DNA of 64,000 nt, taken from contig NZ_JBHRRZ010000003.1 in NCBI RefSeq assembly GCF_042643265.1, forward strand, positions 1 through 64,000, given 5' to 3'. Every line of letters starts with the position of its first letter. The stretch's first letter is position 1. The translations under genes were made by a program, and so were the position numbers. The DNA comes from Virgibacillus_O sediminis (GTDB lineage Bacteria; Bacillota; Bacilli; Bacillales; Amphibacillaceae). The notes beneath the pieces were generated by a model, which saw only the letters and a list, made by a program, of their open reading frames with translations, had not been told where the DNA came from and searched no databases. Below, piece by piece: positions 43,761 through 51,693 of the stretch.

Positions 43761-43899
43761 GTGCATTACCTCCATATATGATCTCACTTTTCAATAATAC
43801 CATATTCCTCAACAGTTGAATAATCGATCAACCTCTCCACGATTATTACTCATATATTCACTATTTCCGGAGAAGATACAGGAAGAAAGGAAGGATAAC

Positions 43900-44175
43900 A
43901 TGCCAAAAAAACACAATGCTAAGTACTCGGACTTTTCTACTGTTGACAGGGTCAGGAATGAACTCATCCCGGAAGAATTTCCTGAAGGGCCCTTCGGCTC
44001 CGCAATAAATGAGGAACAAGCGGTCCAGGGTAAATCATCACCCTGGAAAGAAGGCCAGCAGCGGCAGAGCGCTTTCACTTACCCAAGTGAAGACCTGCAT
44101 GATGATCTGCCGAGGCAAACTCCAGGGGCCCACCCTCTCCACGATGAAGAGGGTAATATACCAGAAAAGGAGTAG
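43900..44175 (+). CDS. small hydrophilic cytosolic protein (DUF3905-like)
   Basis: A 91-residue protein with no hydrophobic segment, rich in Pro, Glu and Asp: YSDFSTVDRVRNELIPEEF, PWKEGQQRQSAFTY and DLPRQTPGAHPLHDE. I recognise the pattern as a short Bacillaceae family labelled cytosolic protein or DUF3905 (recall, not checked). The function is unknown. ATG 43900 has AAGGAAGG; the open frame from 43816 is not used. Its terminator overlaps the stop codon. Confidence 0.75.
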   Translation: MPKKHNAKYSDFSTVDRVRNELIPEEFPEGPFGSAINEEQAVQGKSSPWKEGQQRQSAFTYPSEDLHDDLPRQTPGAHPLHDEEGNIPEKE

Positions 44176-44205
44176 CAGTCACACTGTGTCTGATACTCCT
44201 TTTAT
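44165..44205. terminator. bidirectional terminator between the 43900 gene and yutD
   Basis: aaaaggagta (44165-44174) pairs with tactcctttt (44194-44203), with further pairing in the loop. Confidence 0.85.
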
Positions 44206-44477
44206 CTATCCACTTTTTTTAGGACAAAATACGCACAGCCAAAGTTACAATATTCGTAAAGATAATCGTCCAGTGTACTGATACGGGAATCAAGTGGTGC
44301 TTTCGTATTCCGATCAGTATAAAAACCTTTTAATCGGAGTTGTTCGTATCCCCAGTCCCCGACAATAAAATCATACTTTGCCAAGATTTCCGAGTATCGT
44401 TCTTTCAGGGCCGTTTCATCAAAACCATTTTTTTCATTTTCAATTAATTCATATGTCTTTCCATGCAGTTCCAACAA
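44202..44477 (-). CDS. yutD: YutD family protein (DUF1027)
   Basis: A 91-residue soluble protein. DYIVGDW-like text (KYDFIVGDWGYEQLRLKGFY, about 34-53), then DDYLYEYCNFGCAYFVLKK, are YutD hallmarks. The function is unknown. The start is TTG 44477 with GGGGTG 7 nt upstream. It converges on the small gene at 43900. Confidence 0.88.
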   Translation of the reverse strand: MLELHGKTYELIENEKNGFDETALKERYSEILAKYDFIVGDWGYEQLRLKGFYTDRNTKAPLDSRISTLDDYLYEYCNFGCAYFVLKKVDR

Positions 44478-44610
44478 ACTTGATCACCCCTCTTTATCTT
44501 TTTTAGTTTATCACAAGTGATACTCCAGTTACCATGATAATCATGAATGATTTTGCTTACCTTCGACAAACTAAAAAAGAGATAACTGAATAGTAATTAG
44601 GAGGATTAAC

Positions 44611-45156
44611 ATGAAAAAATCTTGGGCTTCAACAGCCATTCTTTCACTTGCACTTCTGGGAGCATGTGCTCCTGGGGATAACGCCGCTAATGATCAAGAA
44701 GAGATTGCAGATGAATTAGATCCAAACACTCAAATGGAGGGGAACGCCGATCCTGAATTGGATGAACGGCTGGGTTTTGTTCATTATCAGAGAGATGAAT
44801 TGGATAGAAATGACCAAAACCGAGAAATAGATATCAATCGCCCCGAAATGGCTGATATGATTACCAGAACAATTCTTCAGAGTGAAGGATTTGAGCAAGT
44901 AGCTACATTAGTAACCGATCAGGAAGTGCTGATTGCGTACGAAAAAAACGATGTACTTGATGATACAGTTGCTGAGGATACAGCAACTCGGACAGCTGAA
45001 TCTGTAATGCCCAGATATTTCGATATCCATGTTTCAAGTGACAAAGGTCTAATCGATGATATTCAAAGTCTGCACAACTCTACCACCCAGAACAGAAATT
45101 TTGATAATACAATTGACCAAATCATCAGGGAAATGGACAAGTCCAATGCAGAATAA
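44611..45156 (+). CDS. yutC: YhcN/YlaJ-family sporulation lipoprotein (YutC)
   Basis: A 181-residue lipoprotein. The signal peptide ends in the lipobox LLGAC (Cys19). The C-terminal half has the YhcN/YlaJ pattern VATLVTDQEVLIAYE and IHVSSDKGLIDDI. Members are found in spore membranes of bacilli. AGGAGG stands 8 nt before the ATG. It lies 33 nt before yunA. In B. subtilis lipA (lipoyl synthase) stands between yutC and yunA; here it is missing. Confidence 0.87.
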   Translation: MKKSWASTAILSLALLGACAPGDNAANDQEEIADELDPNTQMEGNADPELDERLGFVHYQRDELDRNDQNREIDINRPEMADMITRTILQSEGFEQVATLVTDQEVLIAYEKNDVLDDTVAEDTATRTAESVMPRYFDIHVSSDKGLIDDIQSLHNSTTQNRNFDNTIDQIIREMDKSNAE

Positions 45157-45189
45157 CCTGATGACATGCCATATAAAGAGGTGAGAACA

Positions 45190-46170
45190 TTGATTGCGAA
45201 ATATATAAGGCTCCTCGGTATCCTATTGCTTCTTCTCACCATTGGTCCTTCGCTAGCCCTTGCTGAGGCCGAGGATAATGAAGAGGAGAATATTTACGCA
45301 AAAAGGATGGCCCTATTTAAAAAAACCGAGACACTAACCCAAATCCCCTGGTATTACTTTGCTGCCATCGACAATTATGAGAGGAACATGCTGGAAAATG
45401 AAGAAGAGGAAAAGGTAGTCTCCATCTCCCTGAAACCTGAAGTATGGTTTGGTGCGGGCAACATTGCATCCATCAAGGAGCAAGAGATTATCGAACTGTT
45501 CAATGGCAAGGGAAAAGACGGGAACGGTGATGGGAAAGCCGATCCAGACGATCCCGAAGATATGCTTTACTCCTTTGCGAATATTCTTCTGGAGGAAGGG
45601 CCGACAAGAGATGATATTAAAATTGCCCTATGGAACCACTATAAACGAGATCTGACGGTACAAACAATTATGAACACAGCTAAGGTGTTTAAGCGGTTCC
45701 AAAACATCAATTTAACGGATCGTGACTTCCCTGTGGCTACCGGATATAATTACAGCTATAACAATACTTGGGGTGACAGACGTGGATTTGGCGGCCTCCG
45801 TATTCATGAAGGTACTGACATTTTTGCGGATTACGGAACACCAGTCAAATCAACAACTTATGGTGTGGTAGAAATGATGGGATGGAACCTATATGGTGGA
45901 TGGAGAATTGGTATCAGAGATATATATAACATCTATCACTACTATGCACATATGAGCGGGTATGAAGAAGACCTTGAAGTAGGCCAGGTTGTCAAGCCAG
46001 GAGATGTACTTGGGAGTGTAGGATCGACAGGCTACGGCCCCCCTGGGACTTCAGGAAAATTCCCTCCCCATCTTCATTATGGAATGTATAAAGATAACGG
46101 CAAAAAGGAATGGTCATTCGACCCATATCCATTCTTAAAGAAATGGGAGAGAATGGCTAAAAATAAGTAA
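45190..46170 (+). CDS. yunA: YunA, secreted M23-family peptidase
   Basis: A 326-residue exported protein. After the signal peptide (about 1-27) comes a helical domain with an acidic NGDGKADPDDPED loop (about 115-127), then a LytM/M23 zinc peptidase (about 205-320). Metal ligands are in RIHEGTDIF and HLHYG, with HYYAHMSG between. It would cleave peptidoglycan cross-bridges on the cell surface. TTG 45190 has GAGGTG 7 nt upstream; ATG 45166 has no ribosome binding site and would lengthen the n-region only. Confidence 0.85.
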   Translation: MIAKYIRLLGILLLLLTIGPSLALAEAEDNEEENIYAKRMALFKKTETLTQIPWYYFAAIDNYERNMLENEEEEKVVSISLKPEVWFGAGNIASIKEQEIIELFNGKGKDGNGDGKADPDDPEDMLYSFANILLEEGPTRDDIKIALWNHYKRDLTVQTIMNTAKVFKRFQNINLTDRDFPVATGYNYSYNNTWGDRRGFGGLRIHEGTDIFADYGTPVKSTTYGVVEMMGWNLYGGWRIGIRDIYNIYHYYAHMSGYEEDLEVGQVVKPGDVLGSVGSTGYGPPGTSGKFPPHLHYGMYKDNGKKEWSFDPYPFLKKWERMAKNK

Positions 46171-46196
46171 AGTCAAAGGTTACCTGCAGATGACTC

Positions 46197-46375
46197 CTTA
46201 AAAGTAGACAGGTCATGAGTAAAGGCTGTCTACTTTAAGGGGGATTTTGCTGATTTCTATGTACTCACTTGGGAAGCAAGGAGACTGCTAATATGGAGAA
46301 GAACCACCCATCTTCAGAATCATTCAACGGCCCCACCCCTAAAAAGTGTAGGAGTGAGGCCGTTGAATTATTTTT
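46197..46375 (+). terminator. two hairpins downstream of yunA
   Basis: The first pairs 46197-46211 (ccttaaaagtagacag) with 46226-46240, with a bulged A. The second pairs attcaacggcc (46322-46332) with ggccgttgaat (46358-46368), followed by TATTTTT. The second has the shape of a Rho-independent terminator on the plus strand. A 52-codon frame (46293-46451) with an AGGAG site runs through it and is not considered a gene. Confidence 0.65.
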
Positions 46376-46422
46376 CAATTATCTGCCTAGACAGAGGATA
46401 TTCCAAAACAATAGTTTCTATA

Positions 46423-46530
46423 CTATTTGGATTCCTTTCCTTTTTTTATAGCATAACCGATACTGCCGGCTAAACCTCCCCATATTACTGTCATACCGAT
46501 AATCATTACAGTAATTGCACCAGCACTCAT
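46423..46530 (-). CDS. metS: MetS-type small subunit of an NSS transporter
   Basis: A 35-residue protein that is one membrane helix: MSAGAITVMIIGMTVIWGG at the start and a basic end KKGKESK. It belongs to the methionine/alanine import small subunit family first described with MetP in Corynebacterium glutamicum. GGGAGG in the end of metP lies 9 nt before the ATG, and only one base separates the metP stop from the ATG, so translation is coupled. The longer open frame back to 46614 lies in metP and is not used. Confidence 0.88.
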   Translation of the reverse strand: MSAGAITVMIIGMTVIWGGLAGSIGYAIKKGKESK

Positions 46531-46531
46531 A

Positions 46532-48067
46532 CTATTTGACCTCCCTTGATTCATTCTCTTGATAACCTGTTTCTGAGGAAGCCTTCCAATTGGTAAGGGA
46601 GAGGGCAATGCCAATAATTAATGCGGCTGCGGCAACTGCCCATCCCGTAAACATAATAAATGAATCGGTATACCCACCATAGTTACCGGTCTCTGTATCA
46701 AACCGCTGTAAAAAGTTCTGGGTAAACAATCCAAACATCATATATCCAAGCACAATAGGAGTTATGACAGTCAGACTAATCGTCCACCAGGAACCCAGTC
46801 GAATATCGGAAATTTCATTGGCATGCGACTGCAAACCACTAAGTTCGCGTAAGAACCATGCAATCACCACAACTTCCACCAGGCCTATAAGGGCAACGCC
46901 GAACTGGTTGATGAAGTAATCTACAGAGTCAAGGAAATTCAGACCGCCCTGCGTGGCATAAAGCAGAGAAATAAGCGCGGCCAGACCTCCGCCGAATAAG
47001 ACTGCCTTACCCCTGGATATATTAAATTTATCTACCAATCCGGAGATGTATGTCTCTGAGATGGACATAAGGGAAGATAAGCCCGCGAGTACAAGTGATG
47101 CAAAAAACAGGAATCCGAACAGTTCATTCATTGCTGGAAATTCATTGATGATAGCCGGGAAAACAACAAATGCAAGGCCTACCCCGCCGGCAACTACTTC
47201 ATCAACAGCCACGTTGGACTGTACTGCCATGAAACCAAGAATACCGAAAACGCCGATCCCTGCCAGCAATTCAAAACTGGAGTTACCTAAACCAACGATA
47301 AATGCGTTATTTGTTATATCTGATTTCTTTGGCAAATAGCTAGAATAGGTAATCATAATCGCAAATGCGATGGACAAGCTGAAAAATATTTGGCCATAGG
47401 CGGCAATCCATACGTCCGGCGACATAATTTGTGAAAAGTTCGGTGCGAAAAACGCTTCAAGTCCCTCGACCGCACCTGGCAGTGTTACAGCGCGCAGTAC
47501 GATGATAAGAAATATAATTACTAATAATGGTATGAATATCCTATTTGCAACTTCAATACCTTTCTTGACCCCTTTAAAAAGGATGCCCAAGACCACAGCC
47601 CAAACAACAATCAGTGGAATCAGTACGCCCGGAACAAATCCTCCGATCTCCCCGGGATCCGCCAAATTAAGATAATTGCTGAATAAAAATCCTTCTGTGT
47701 CTGATCCCCAGCTTAAATTAAAGGAAAACAGGGTATAAGAAATTGCCCAAGCAATGATTACAGAGTAATAAGTCGAGATAACAAAAGCAACCAGTACTCC
47801 CCACCAGCCAATCCATTCTGTTTTCTTGTTCATCCTGCTGAACGTCAGTGGTGCAGAGCCACGGTATTTATGCCCCATGGTAAATTCCATAATCAAAATA
47901 GGTATACCGGCTGTCAGCAATGCAAACAAGTACGGAATAAAAAATGCTCCCCCACCATTTTCATACGCAACGGCCGGGAATCTCCAGATATTTCCAAGTC
48001 CGACTGCGGAACCTACAGCTGCAAGAATAAACCCTGCTCTTGTCCCCCATTGAGAGCGTGTATTCAT
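46532..48067 (-). CDS. metP: sodium-dependent amino acid transporter, NSS family (MetP-like)
   Basis: A 511-residue LeuT-fold transporter with 12 helices. The N-terminal ILAAVGSAVGLGNIWRFP (about 15-32) is the first helix with the Na+/substrate unwinding site. It is of the large-type NSS with MetS partner; methionine or alanine plus Na+ are the expected substrates (by family). ATG 48067 has AGGAGGAGG upstream. The transcript is driven by a near-perfect promoter (48170-48198) and contains metS. Confidence 0.9.
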   Translation of the reverse strand: MNTRSQWGTRAGFILAAVGSAVGLGNIWRFPAVAYENGGGAFFIPYLFALLTAGIPILIMEFTMGHKYRGSAPLTFSRMNKKTEWIGWWGVLVAFVISTYYSVIIAWAISYTLFSFNLSWGSDTEGFLFSNYLNLADPGEIGGFVPGVLIPLIVVWAVVLGILFKGVKKGIEVANRIFIPLLVIIFLIIVLRAVTLPGAVEGLEAFFAPNFSQIMSPDVWIAAYGQIFFSLSIAFAIMITYSSYLPKKSDITNNAFIVGLGNSSFELLAGIGVFGILGFMAVQSNVAVDEVVAGGVGLAFVVFPAIINEFPAMNELFGFLFFASLVLAGLSSLMSISETYISGLVDKFNISRGKAVLFGGGLAALISLLYATQGGLNFLDSVDYFINQFGVALIGLVEVVVIAWFLRELSGLQSHANEISDIRLGSWWTISLTVITPIVLGYMMFGLFTQNFLQRFDTETGNYGGYTDSFIMFTGWAVAAAALIIGIALSLTNWKASSETGYQENESREVK

Positions 48068-48169
48068 TTGCAGACCTCCTCCTTTTAAATTCCCCCTTGA
48101 TATAACTAATCTATGTCTGAGCATATCAAGGAATGTTTAAAAATTTTTCTTTTTTCAGATATTAATAGT

Positions 48170-48198
48170 ATTATAACGGTACTTTTCTCCTATGTCAA
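48170..48198 (-). promoter_or_regulatory. metPS promoter, full consensus
   Basis: Minus strand TTGACA (48193-48198) and TATAAT (48170-48175), spacer 17 bp: both hexamers match consensus. Confidence 0.92.
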
Positions 48199-48420
48199 AG
48201 TAATATTTTAGTTTTTCCCTAAAGAAATTAGGATACTTCGCCTGTTCCGATGGAGGACAGAGAAAAATAGCTCAGGATACCTGTTCATTGAAAATGGACG
48301 TTTGAAGAGTACCTGTGAGCGATCGTAGTTTTGATGAAGAAGGAAAAGGTGACAGTTGTTAGGCTGGGCTTATTATTCTCTCCCTGGGAAACCAGATAAC
48401 TAGATCTTTTCCACTTATAA

Positions 48421-48462
48421 ATAAAAACGCATTCCCCCTTTTTATTAAAGGAGAAATGCGTT
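48421..48462 (-). terminator. terminator of the NhaC-family lysine transporter
   Basis: aacgcatt (48426-48433) pairs with aatgcgtt (48455-48462), extended by an imperfect inner part. The minus strand continues TTTTTATTTAT. Confidence 0.85.
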
Positions 48463-48475
48463 AACTGCCAATCTT

Positions 48476-50020
48476 CTATTGTTTTTTGGCTGTATGAAGA
48501 ATCAACGAGGTAAGAATAATTATTCCCAGTGTCAGTAATAGGGCTAGCCATACCTGACTTGTTAATCCCAATAGTAAATACCCTGCTCCGGCAGCTCCAG
48601 CTGAAATGCTGGCATATGGCAGCTGCGTGATGACATGGTCTATATGATTGGAGCCTGCTCCTGTCGAAGAAAGAATGGTGGTATCCGAAATTGGTGTACA
48701 GTGATCACCGAAAACGGCACCTGCCAAGACGGCTGCTAATGAAGGCAGCAGCATATTTACATCGGTCAATACAGCCACTTCCGCCGCAATTGGAAGCATA
48801 ATCCCGAATGTTCCCCAAGAAGTTCCAGTTCCCAATGCCATTAGTCCGGCAATCAAGAAAAAGATGAATGGGAGCATCGATCCGCCGATATTTGCGTCAC
48901 TTACTATTTGAGCAAGGTACTCACCTGTTTCCAAGGTACCTATTATATCACCGATCATCCACGCAAGTATCAAAATATAAATTGCAGGAAGCATGGTTTT
49001 TATTCCTTCTAGCAGCACTTTCCACGTGTTGGCACGCGGAGCCTTCTGCAGGAAGTGGAGAACAAGGCCAGCTAATACAGCTGCTGCCCCTCCAAGGAAG
49101 AGTGAGAGGTTAACGTCCGTATTTGCAAATATAGACAGGATATCAACTTCACCTTCAGATGCCTGGGCACCGGTAATAATCATAGAAGCTACCGTTACAC
49201 CAACCAGCACAGCGATCGGAGTCAGCAAATGATGGACCCTTCCATCGTTGTGTGGTGCAAAGGTATCTCCCAAATCTCCAGGAACATTATCCTGCTCCGG
49301 GTTCAACAGGTGACCTTTCTCTACGGCTCTTTGCTCATGACGGCGCATAGCACCAATGTCGAGATTGAAATAAGCCGTTATAAAGACGAGGAGCAAGGCT
49401 GCCAATGCATATAAATTGAGGGGGACCATTTGCAGGAAAGCAGATAGAGGCTGATAATCCGTCACCTCATTTGCAGCAAATAAACCGCCTAATATGCCAA
49501 TAATATACGCCCCCCAGCTGGATATCGGCGAAACCACCGTGATCGGGGCCGAGGTGGAATCGATAAAATATGCAAGCTTAGCCCGGGATACGCGGTGTCT
49601 GTCTGTAATCGGGCGAGCAATCTGTCCAACTGCTAATGCGTTGAAATAATCATCAATAAAAATAATAATACCCAATACTGGTGTCATCAGCTGGGCACCT
49701 CTTCTCGTCCGGATACGTTTCATCATCCAGTCTCCGAAGGCGCGGCTTCCACCCGAAGCTTGCAGAAATGCCGTCATAATTCCAAGAAGAAGAAGGAAGG
49801 AAATGAGCAGGATATTGCCTGTATTCAAGGCCCCCTCAGTGATGAAAATAGTATAGAACACATTCCATACTTCTTTTATTGCGTCCCATACGGAGAAATT
49901 GTGAATAAGCAGAGCGCCTACAATAATCCCCGCTCCCAGAGAAATGAGCACCTTCCTTGTAAGTAAAACTAAAACCAGCATTAGTATTGCCGGTATAATT
50001 GAAAAAATTGTACCTTCCAT
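48476..50020 (-). CDS. NhaC-family antiporter-like transporter, probable lysine transporter
   Basis: A 514-residue membrane protein with about 11-12 helices, of the NhaC ion transporter superfamily: LLILGIMTAFLQASGGSRAFGDWM-type text near 75-100, FIDDYFNALAVGQ (about 131-143), and FGDHCTPISDTT (about 435-446). NhaC members exchange Na+/H+ or a substrate. Here the leader has a lysine riboswitch with its own terminator, so the likely substrate is lysine, as proposed earlier for NhaC-type proteins under lysine control (named LysW in that work, from memory). GGAGGTAA precedes the ATG. Confidence 0.85.
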   Translation of the reverse strand: MEGTIFSIIPAILMLVLVLLTRKVLISLGAGIIVGALLIHNFSVWDAIKEVWNVFYTIFITEGALNTGNILLISFLLLLGIMTAFLQASGGSRAFGDWMMKRIRTRRGAQLMTPVLGIIIFIDDYFNALAVGQIARPITDRHRVSRAKLAYFIDSTSAPITVVSPISSWGAYIIGILGGLFAANEVTDYQPLSAFLQMVPLNLYALAALLLVFITAYFNLDIGAMRRHEQRAVEKGHLLNPEQDNVPGDLGDTFAPHNDGRVHHLLTPIAVLVGVTVASMIITGAQASEGEVDILSIFANTDVNLSLFLGGAAAVLAGLVLHFLQKAPRANTWKVLLEGIKTMLPAIYILILAWMIGDIIGTLETGEYLAQIVSDANIGGSMLPFIFFLIAGLMALGTGTSWGTFGIMLPIAAEVAVLTDVNMLLPSLAAVLAGAVFGDHCTPISDTTILSSTGAGSNHIDHVITQLPYASISAGAAGAGYLLLGLTSQVWLALLLTLGIIILTSLILHTAKKQ

Positions 50021-50120
50021 TCTGTTACCTCCAAAAAATATTTGCTGGTGCCTGAAAGATAACTAATAGGAAATGGGGCAGATTGAATCAAAGCCTGTGA
50101 CTTCTCTGGCTTTTCCGAAA

Positions 50121-50162
50121 AAAGCACAAAAAAACACAATGATAGAAAATAACCTATCATTG
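50121..50162 (-). terminator. terminator of the lysine riboswitch
   Basis: Minus strand CAATGATAG (50154-50162) and CTATCATTG (50137-50145) pair around TTATTTT-type loop, followed by TGTTTTTTTGTGC. It lies 100 nt before the transporter start, between aptamer and gene. Confidence 0.88.
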
Positions 50163-50189
50163 CATCACAATATACGTTATCCTCCATTT

Positions 50190-50371
50190 CGATCAGTAGT
50201 TCTCCATGCACACTGCAGCATGACAGTACACCCCTTATTCAAGGATATACCAGCAATAATAAGTATGACCCCTTATTATCCTTCGGCAGACAATCCTTTC
50301 GACAGCCATCATCGTTGTCATTCTCCTGCTGACTACTTATATTATCTGCACCTCTACCTCACCGATCTGAT
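50190..50371 (-). promoter_or_regulatory. lysine riboswitch (L-box) aptamer
   Basis: Minus strand in order: ATCGGTGAGGTAGAGGTGC (about 50353-50371), GCTGTCGAAAGG, GCCGAAGG (about 50279-50286), TTGCTGG, TTGAATAAGGGGTG, ACTGTCATG (about 50219-50227) and TGGAGAACTACTGAT (50191-50205), which closes P1. These are the conserved blocks of the L-box. Lysine binding would favour the terminator at 50121-50162. Confidence 0.9.
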
Positions 50372-50399
50372 AAGGTTATATTATTCAATTAACGATAAT

Positions 50400-50428
50400 A
50401 CTATACTAGATTTTCATTCATTCTGCAA
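50400..50428 (-). promoter_or_regulatory. promoter of the lysine-riboswitch transcript
   Basis: Minus strand TTGCAG (50423-50428) and TATAGT (50400-50405), spacer 17 bp, overlapping the last codons of yunB and about 22 nt before the aptamer. Confidence 0.7.
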
Positions 50429-51190
50429 GTCATCTTTTGGAACTGCTATAGAAGGACCTGAACTGCTACCACCATAGAAATCGGGAACGTCCCCCATTAT
50501 AGCGCCGCTGTCAATATATATTTCTGTCTGTACCGTCTTAACTTCCGTGGTAAATGGGATAACAATTTGTACATCTGCTTCGACGTTTACGTAAAGAGAA
50601 ACCCATGCTCCGTTTATGCCAAACTCTTCCTCTTCCCGGACAATATTGGTACGCACACTTCCTACCAGTTCCAAGTTGACTGGTATGGTTGGACCGAGAT
50701 TTGCAAGTACCGTATTTCCCGTTACCTGGCCGAGAGGGATCTCTACCAGTGTCGGATCATGTTCGGCTCTGTCCTCAGCACCTTCATTGTAATCATAGGG
50801 ATCATGCAATGAATAATCATATGTAATAGGGTCTCCCCTGTTCACATGCATGAAAAATTCTTCTACCCTGTCGGTGGCCACTCGATTTATTTCACTGACA
50901 ACTGCCGGATTCCATGTATAAGTAGCCACGTTTCCCTCGTCATCATATGTGATCCGCAATACTTCATCATAATTATAGCTTTCAGCAAATCGAACAGCAG
51001 AATTAATGGCACGGGTAGCAAACTCATCTGTTTTGACTTCTGCTATTTCCATCAAGGTAGGTTCAATTCCTTCATCGATCAGCCAGATGCTCAACATTAC
51101 AAATAATGTGAAGAATACTGTAGTGATCAGAAATAGATTTTTTCTTGGAGGTGGCGAAAAACTCTTTTTGAAACCCATTTTCTTTCTCAA
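50414..51190 (-). CDS. yunB: sporulation protein YunB
   Basis: A 258-residue protein with one N-terminal membrane segment (about 19-40) and an extracytoplasmic region resembling SpoIIR/YunB proteins: IEPTLMEIAEVKTDEFATRAINSAV (about 44-68), then IPLGQVTGNTVLANLGPTIP and a final beta region. YunB in B. subtilis is controlled by sigma-E and needed for efficient sporulation. The start is uncertain: TTG 51190 with GGGGGG 6 nt upstream is favoured over TTG 51196 and ATG 51178. Confidence 0.85.
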   Translation of the reverse strand: MRKKMGFKKSFSPPPRKNLFLITTVFFTLFVMLSIWLIDEGIEPTLMEIAEVKTDEFATRAINSAVRFAESYNYDEVLRITYDDEGNVATYTWNPAVVSEINRVATDRVEEFFMHVNRGDPITYDYSLHDPYDYNEGAEDRAEHDPTLVEIPLGQVTGNTVLANLGPTIPVNLELVGSVRTNIVREEEEFGINGAWVSLYVNVEADVQIVIPFTTEVKTVQTEIYIDSGAIMGDVPDFYGGSSSGPSIAVPKDDLQNE

Positions 51191-51300
51191 CGTCAACCCC
51201 CCTTATTACACCTTATGCTTGTATTAAGGAGGGTAGACGTCCAAATATTAACTTAGGGACAATGATACTAACGCTACTCTTAAACCATATTAGAATAGAA

Positions 51301-51325
51301 AACACCTTCCAGTGAGGAAGGTGTT
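51301..51325 (-). terminator. yunC terminator
   Basis: aacaccttcc (51301-51310) pairs with ggaaggtgtt (51316-51325), with TTTTCTATT after it on the minus strand. Confidence 0.88.
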
Positions 51326-51634
51326 TTAAGAGATGTTAAGAAGAGCCTCTTTTCCAGTCATTCCCGGCTCCCAGCCATATTCCTTGGAAGCATCCGTAAC
51401 TTTTTCCAAAGGTGCATGAAGCAATTCTTCAATGGTTCTGACTCCAACCGCCCTGCCGGCGATTACATTTCTCTTCCTTAATTTCTCATTTTCATTAAAA
51501 ATATCCACATCCAGTGCTGCACACATAATATAACCGATGTCATTGGAAATCATCAGCAAATTGGTTTTTGGCAATTCAACTCGAATGGCTGTGAAAATCA
51601 TGCCGTCAACCTCTAATGGATTCACTGTGATCAT
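51326..51634 (-). CDS. yunC: YunC family protein (DUF1805)
   Basis: A 102-residue protein; NLLMISNDIGYIMCAALDVD (about 25-44) and VIAGRAVGVRTIEELLHAPLEKVT (about 57-80) are family hallmarks. The function is unknown. Its ribosome binding site AAGGGGG lies in one arm of the hairpin at 51641-51687, which would hide it when folded. It follows yunD by 59 nt. Confidence 0.88.
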   Translation of the reverse strand: MITVNPLEVDGMIFTAIRVELPKTNLLMISNDIGYIMCAALDVDIFNENEKLRKRNVIAGRAVGVRTIEELLHAPLEKVTDASKEYGWEPGMTGKEALLNIS

Positions 51635-51640
51635 CTTTAA

Positions 51641-51687
51641 AATGCCCCCTTCGTAACTAACACTATATTTGTATGCAAGGGGGCATT
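51641..51687 (-). promoter_or_regulatory. hairpin sequestering the yunC ribosome binding site
   Basis: aatgccccctt (51641-51651) and aagggggcatt (51677-51687) form a perfect 11-bp stem around 25 nt. On the minus strand its downstream arm contains AAGGGGG, the yunC Shine-Dalgarno site, 7-13 nt before the ATG at 51634. Downstream text is ATTTTAAAG, poor for termination, so control of translation is the better reading. Confidence 0.6.
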
Positions 51688-51693
51688 AAAGTG

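Larger units (their letters stand above)
48068..48475. other. intergenic region metP-nhaC-type gene
   Basis: 408 bp. It holds the metP promoter (48170-48198) and the terminator of the upstream lysine transporter (48426-48462). Between 48200 and 48420 I see no gene, repeat or clear structured RNA. Confidence 0.6.

Noticed and set aside
46293..46451. 52-codon frame with AGGAG upstream after yunA
   Set aside because: It runs through a terminator hairpin and into the metS end; composition is not protein-like and no family is seen.
46423..46614. Longer start for the MetS subunit
   Set aside because: The extra residues lie in metP coding sequence; the ATG at 46530 has a proper ribosome binding site.
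48285..48551. 88-residue frame on the minus strand near the NhaC-type gene end
   Set aside because: It overlaps the terminator and the 3' end of the transporter in another frame, with no ribosome binding site.
49981..50211. 76-residue frame upstream of the NhaC-type gene
   Set aside because: It covers the lysine riboswitch terminator and aptamer 3' end. Its text reflects RNA structure, not protein.
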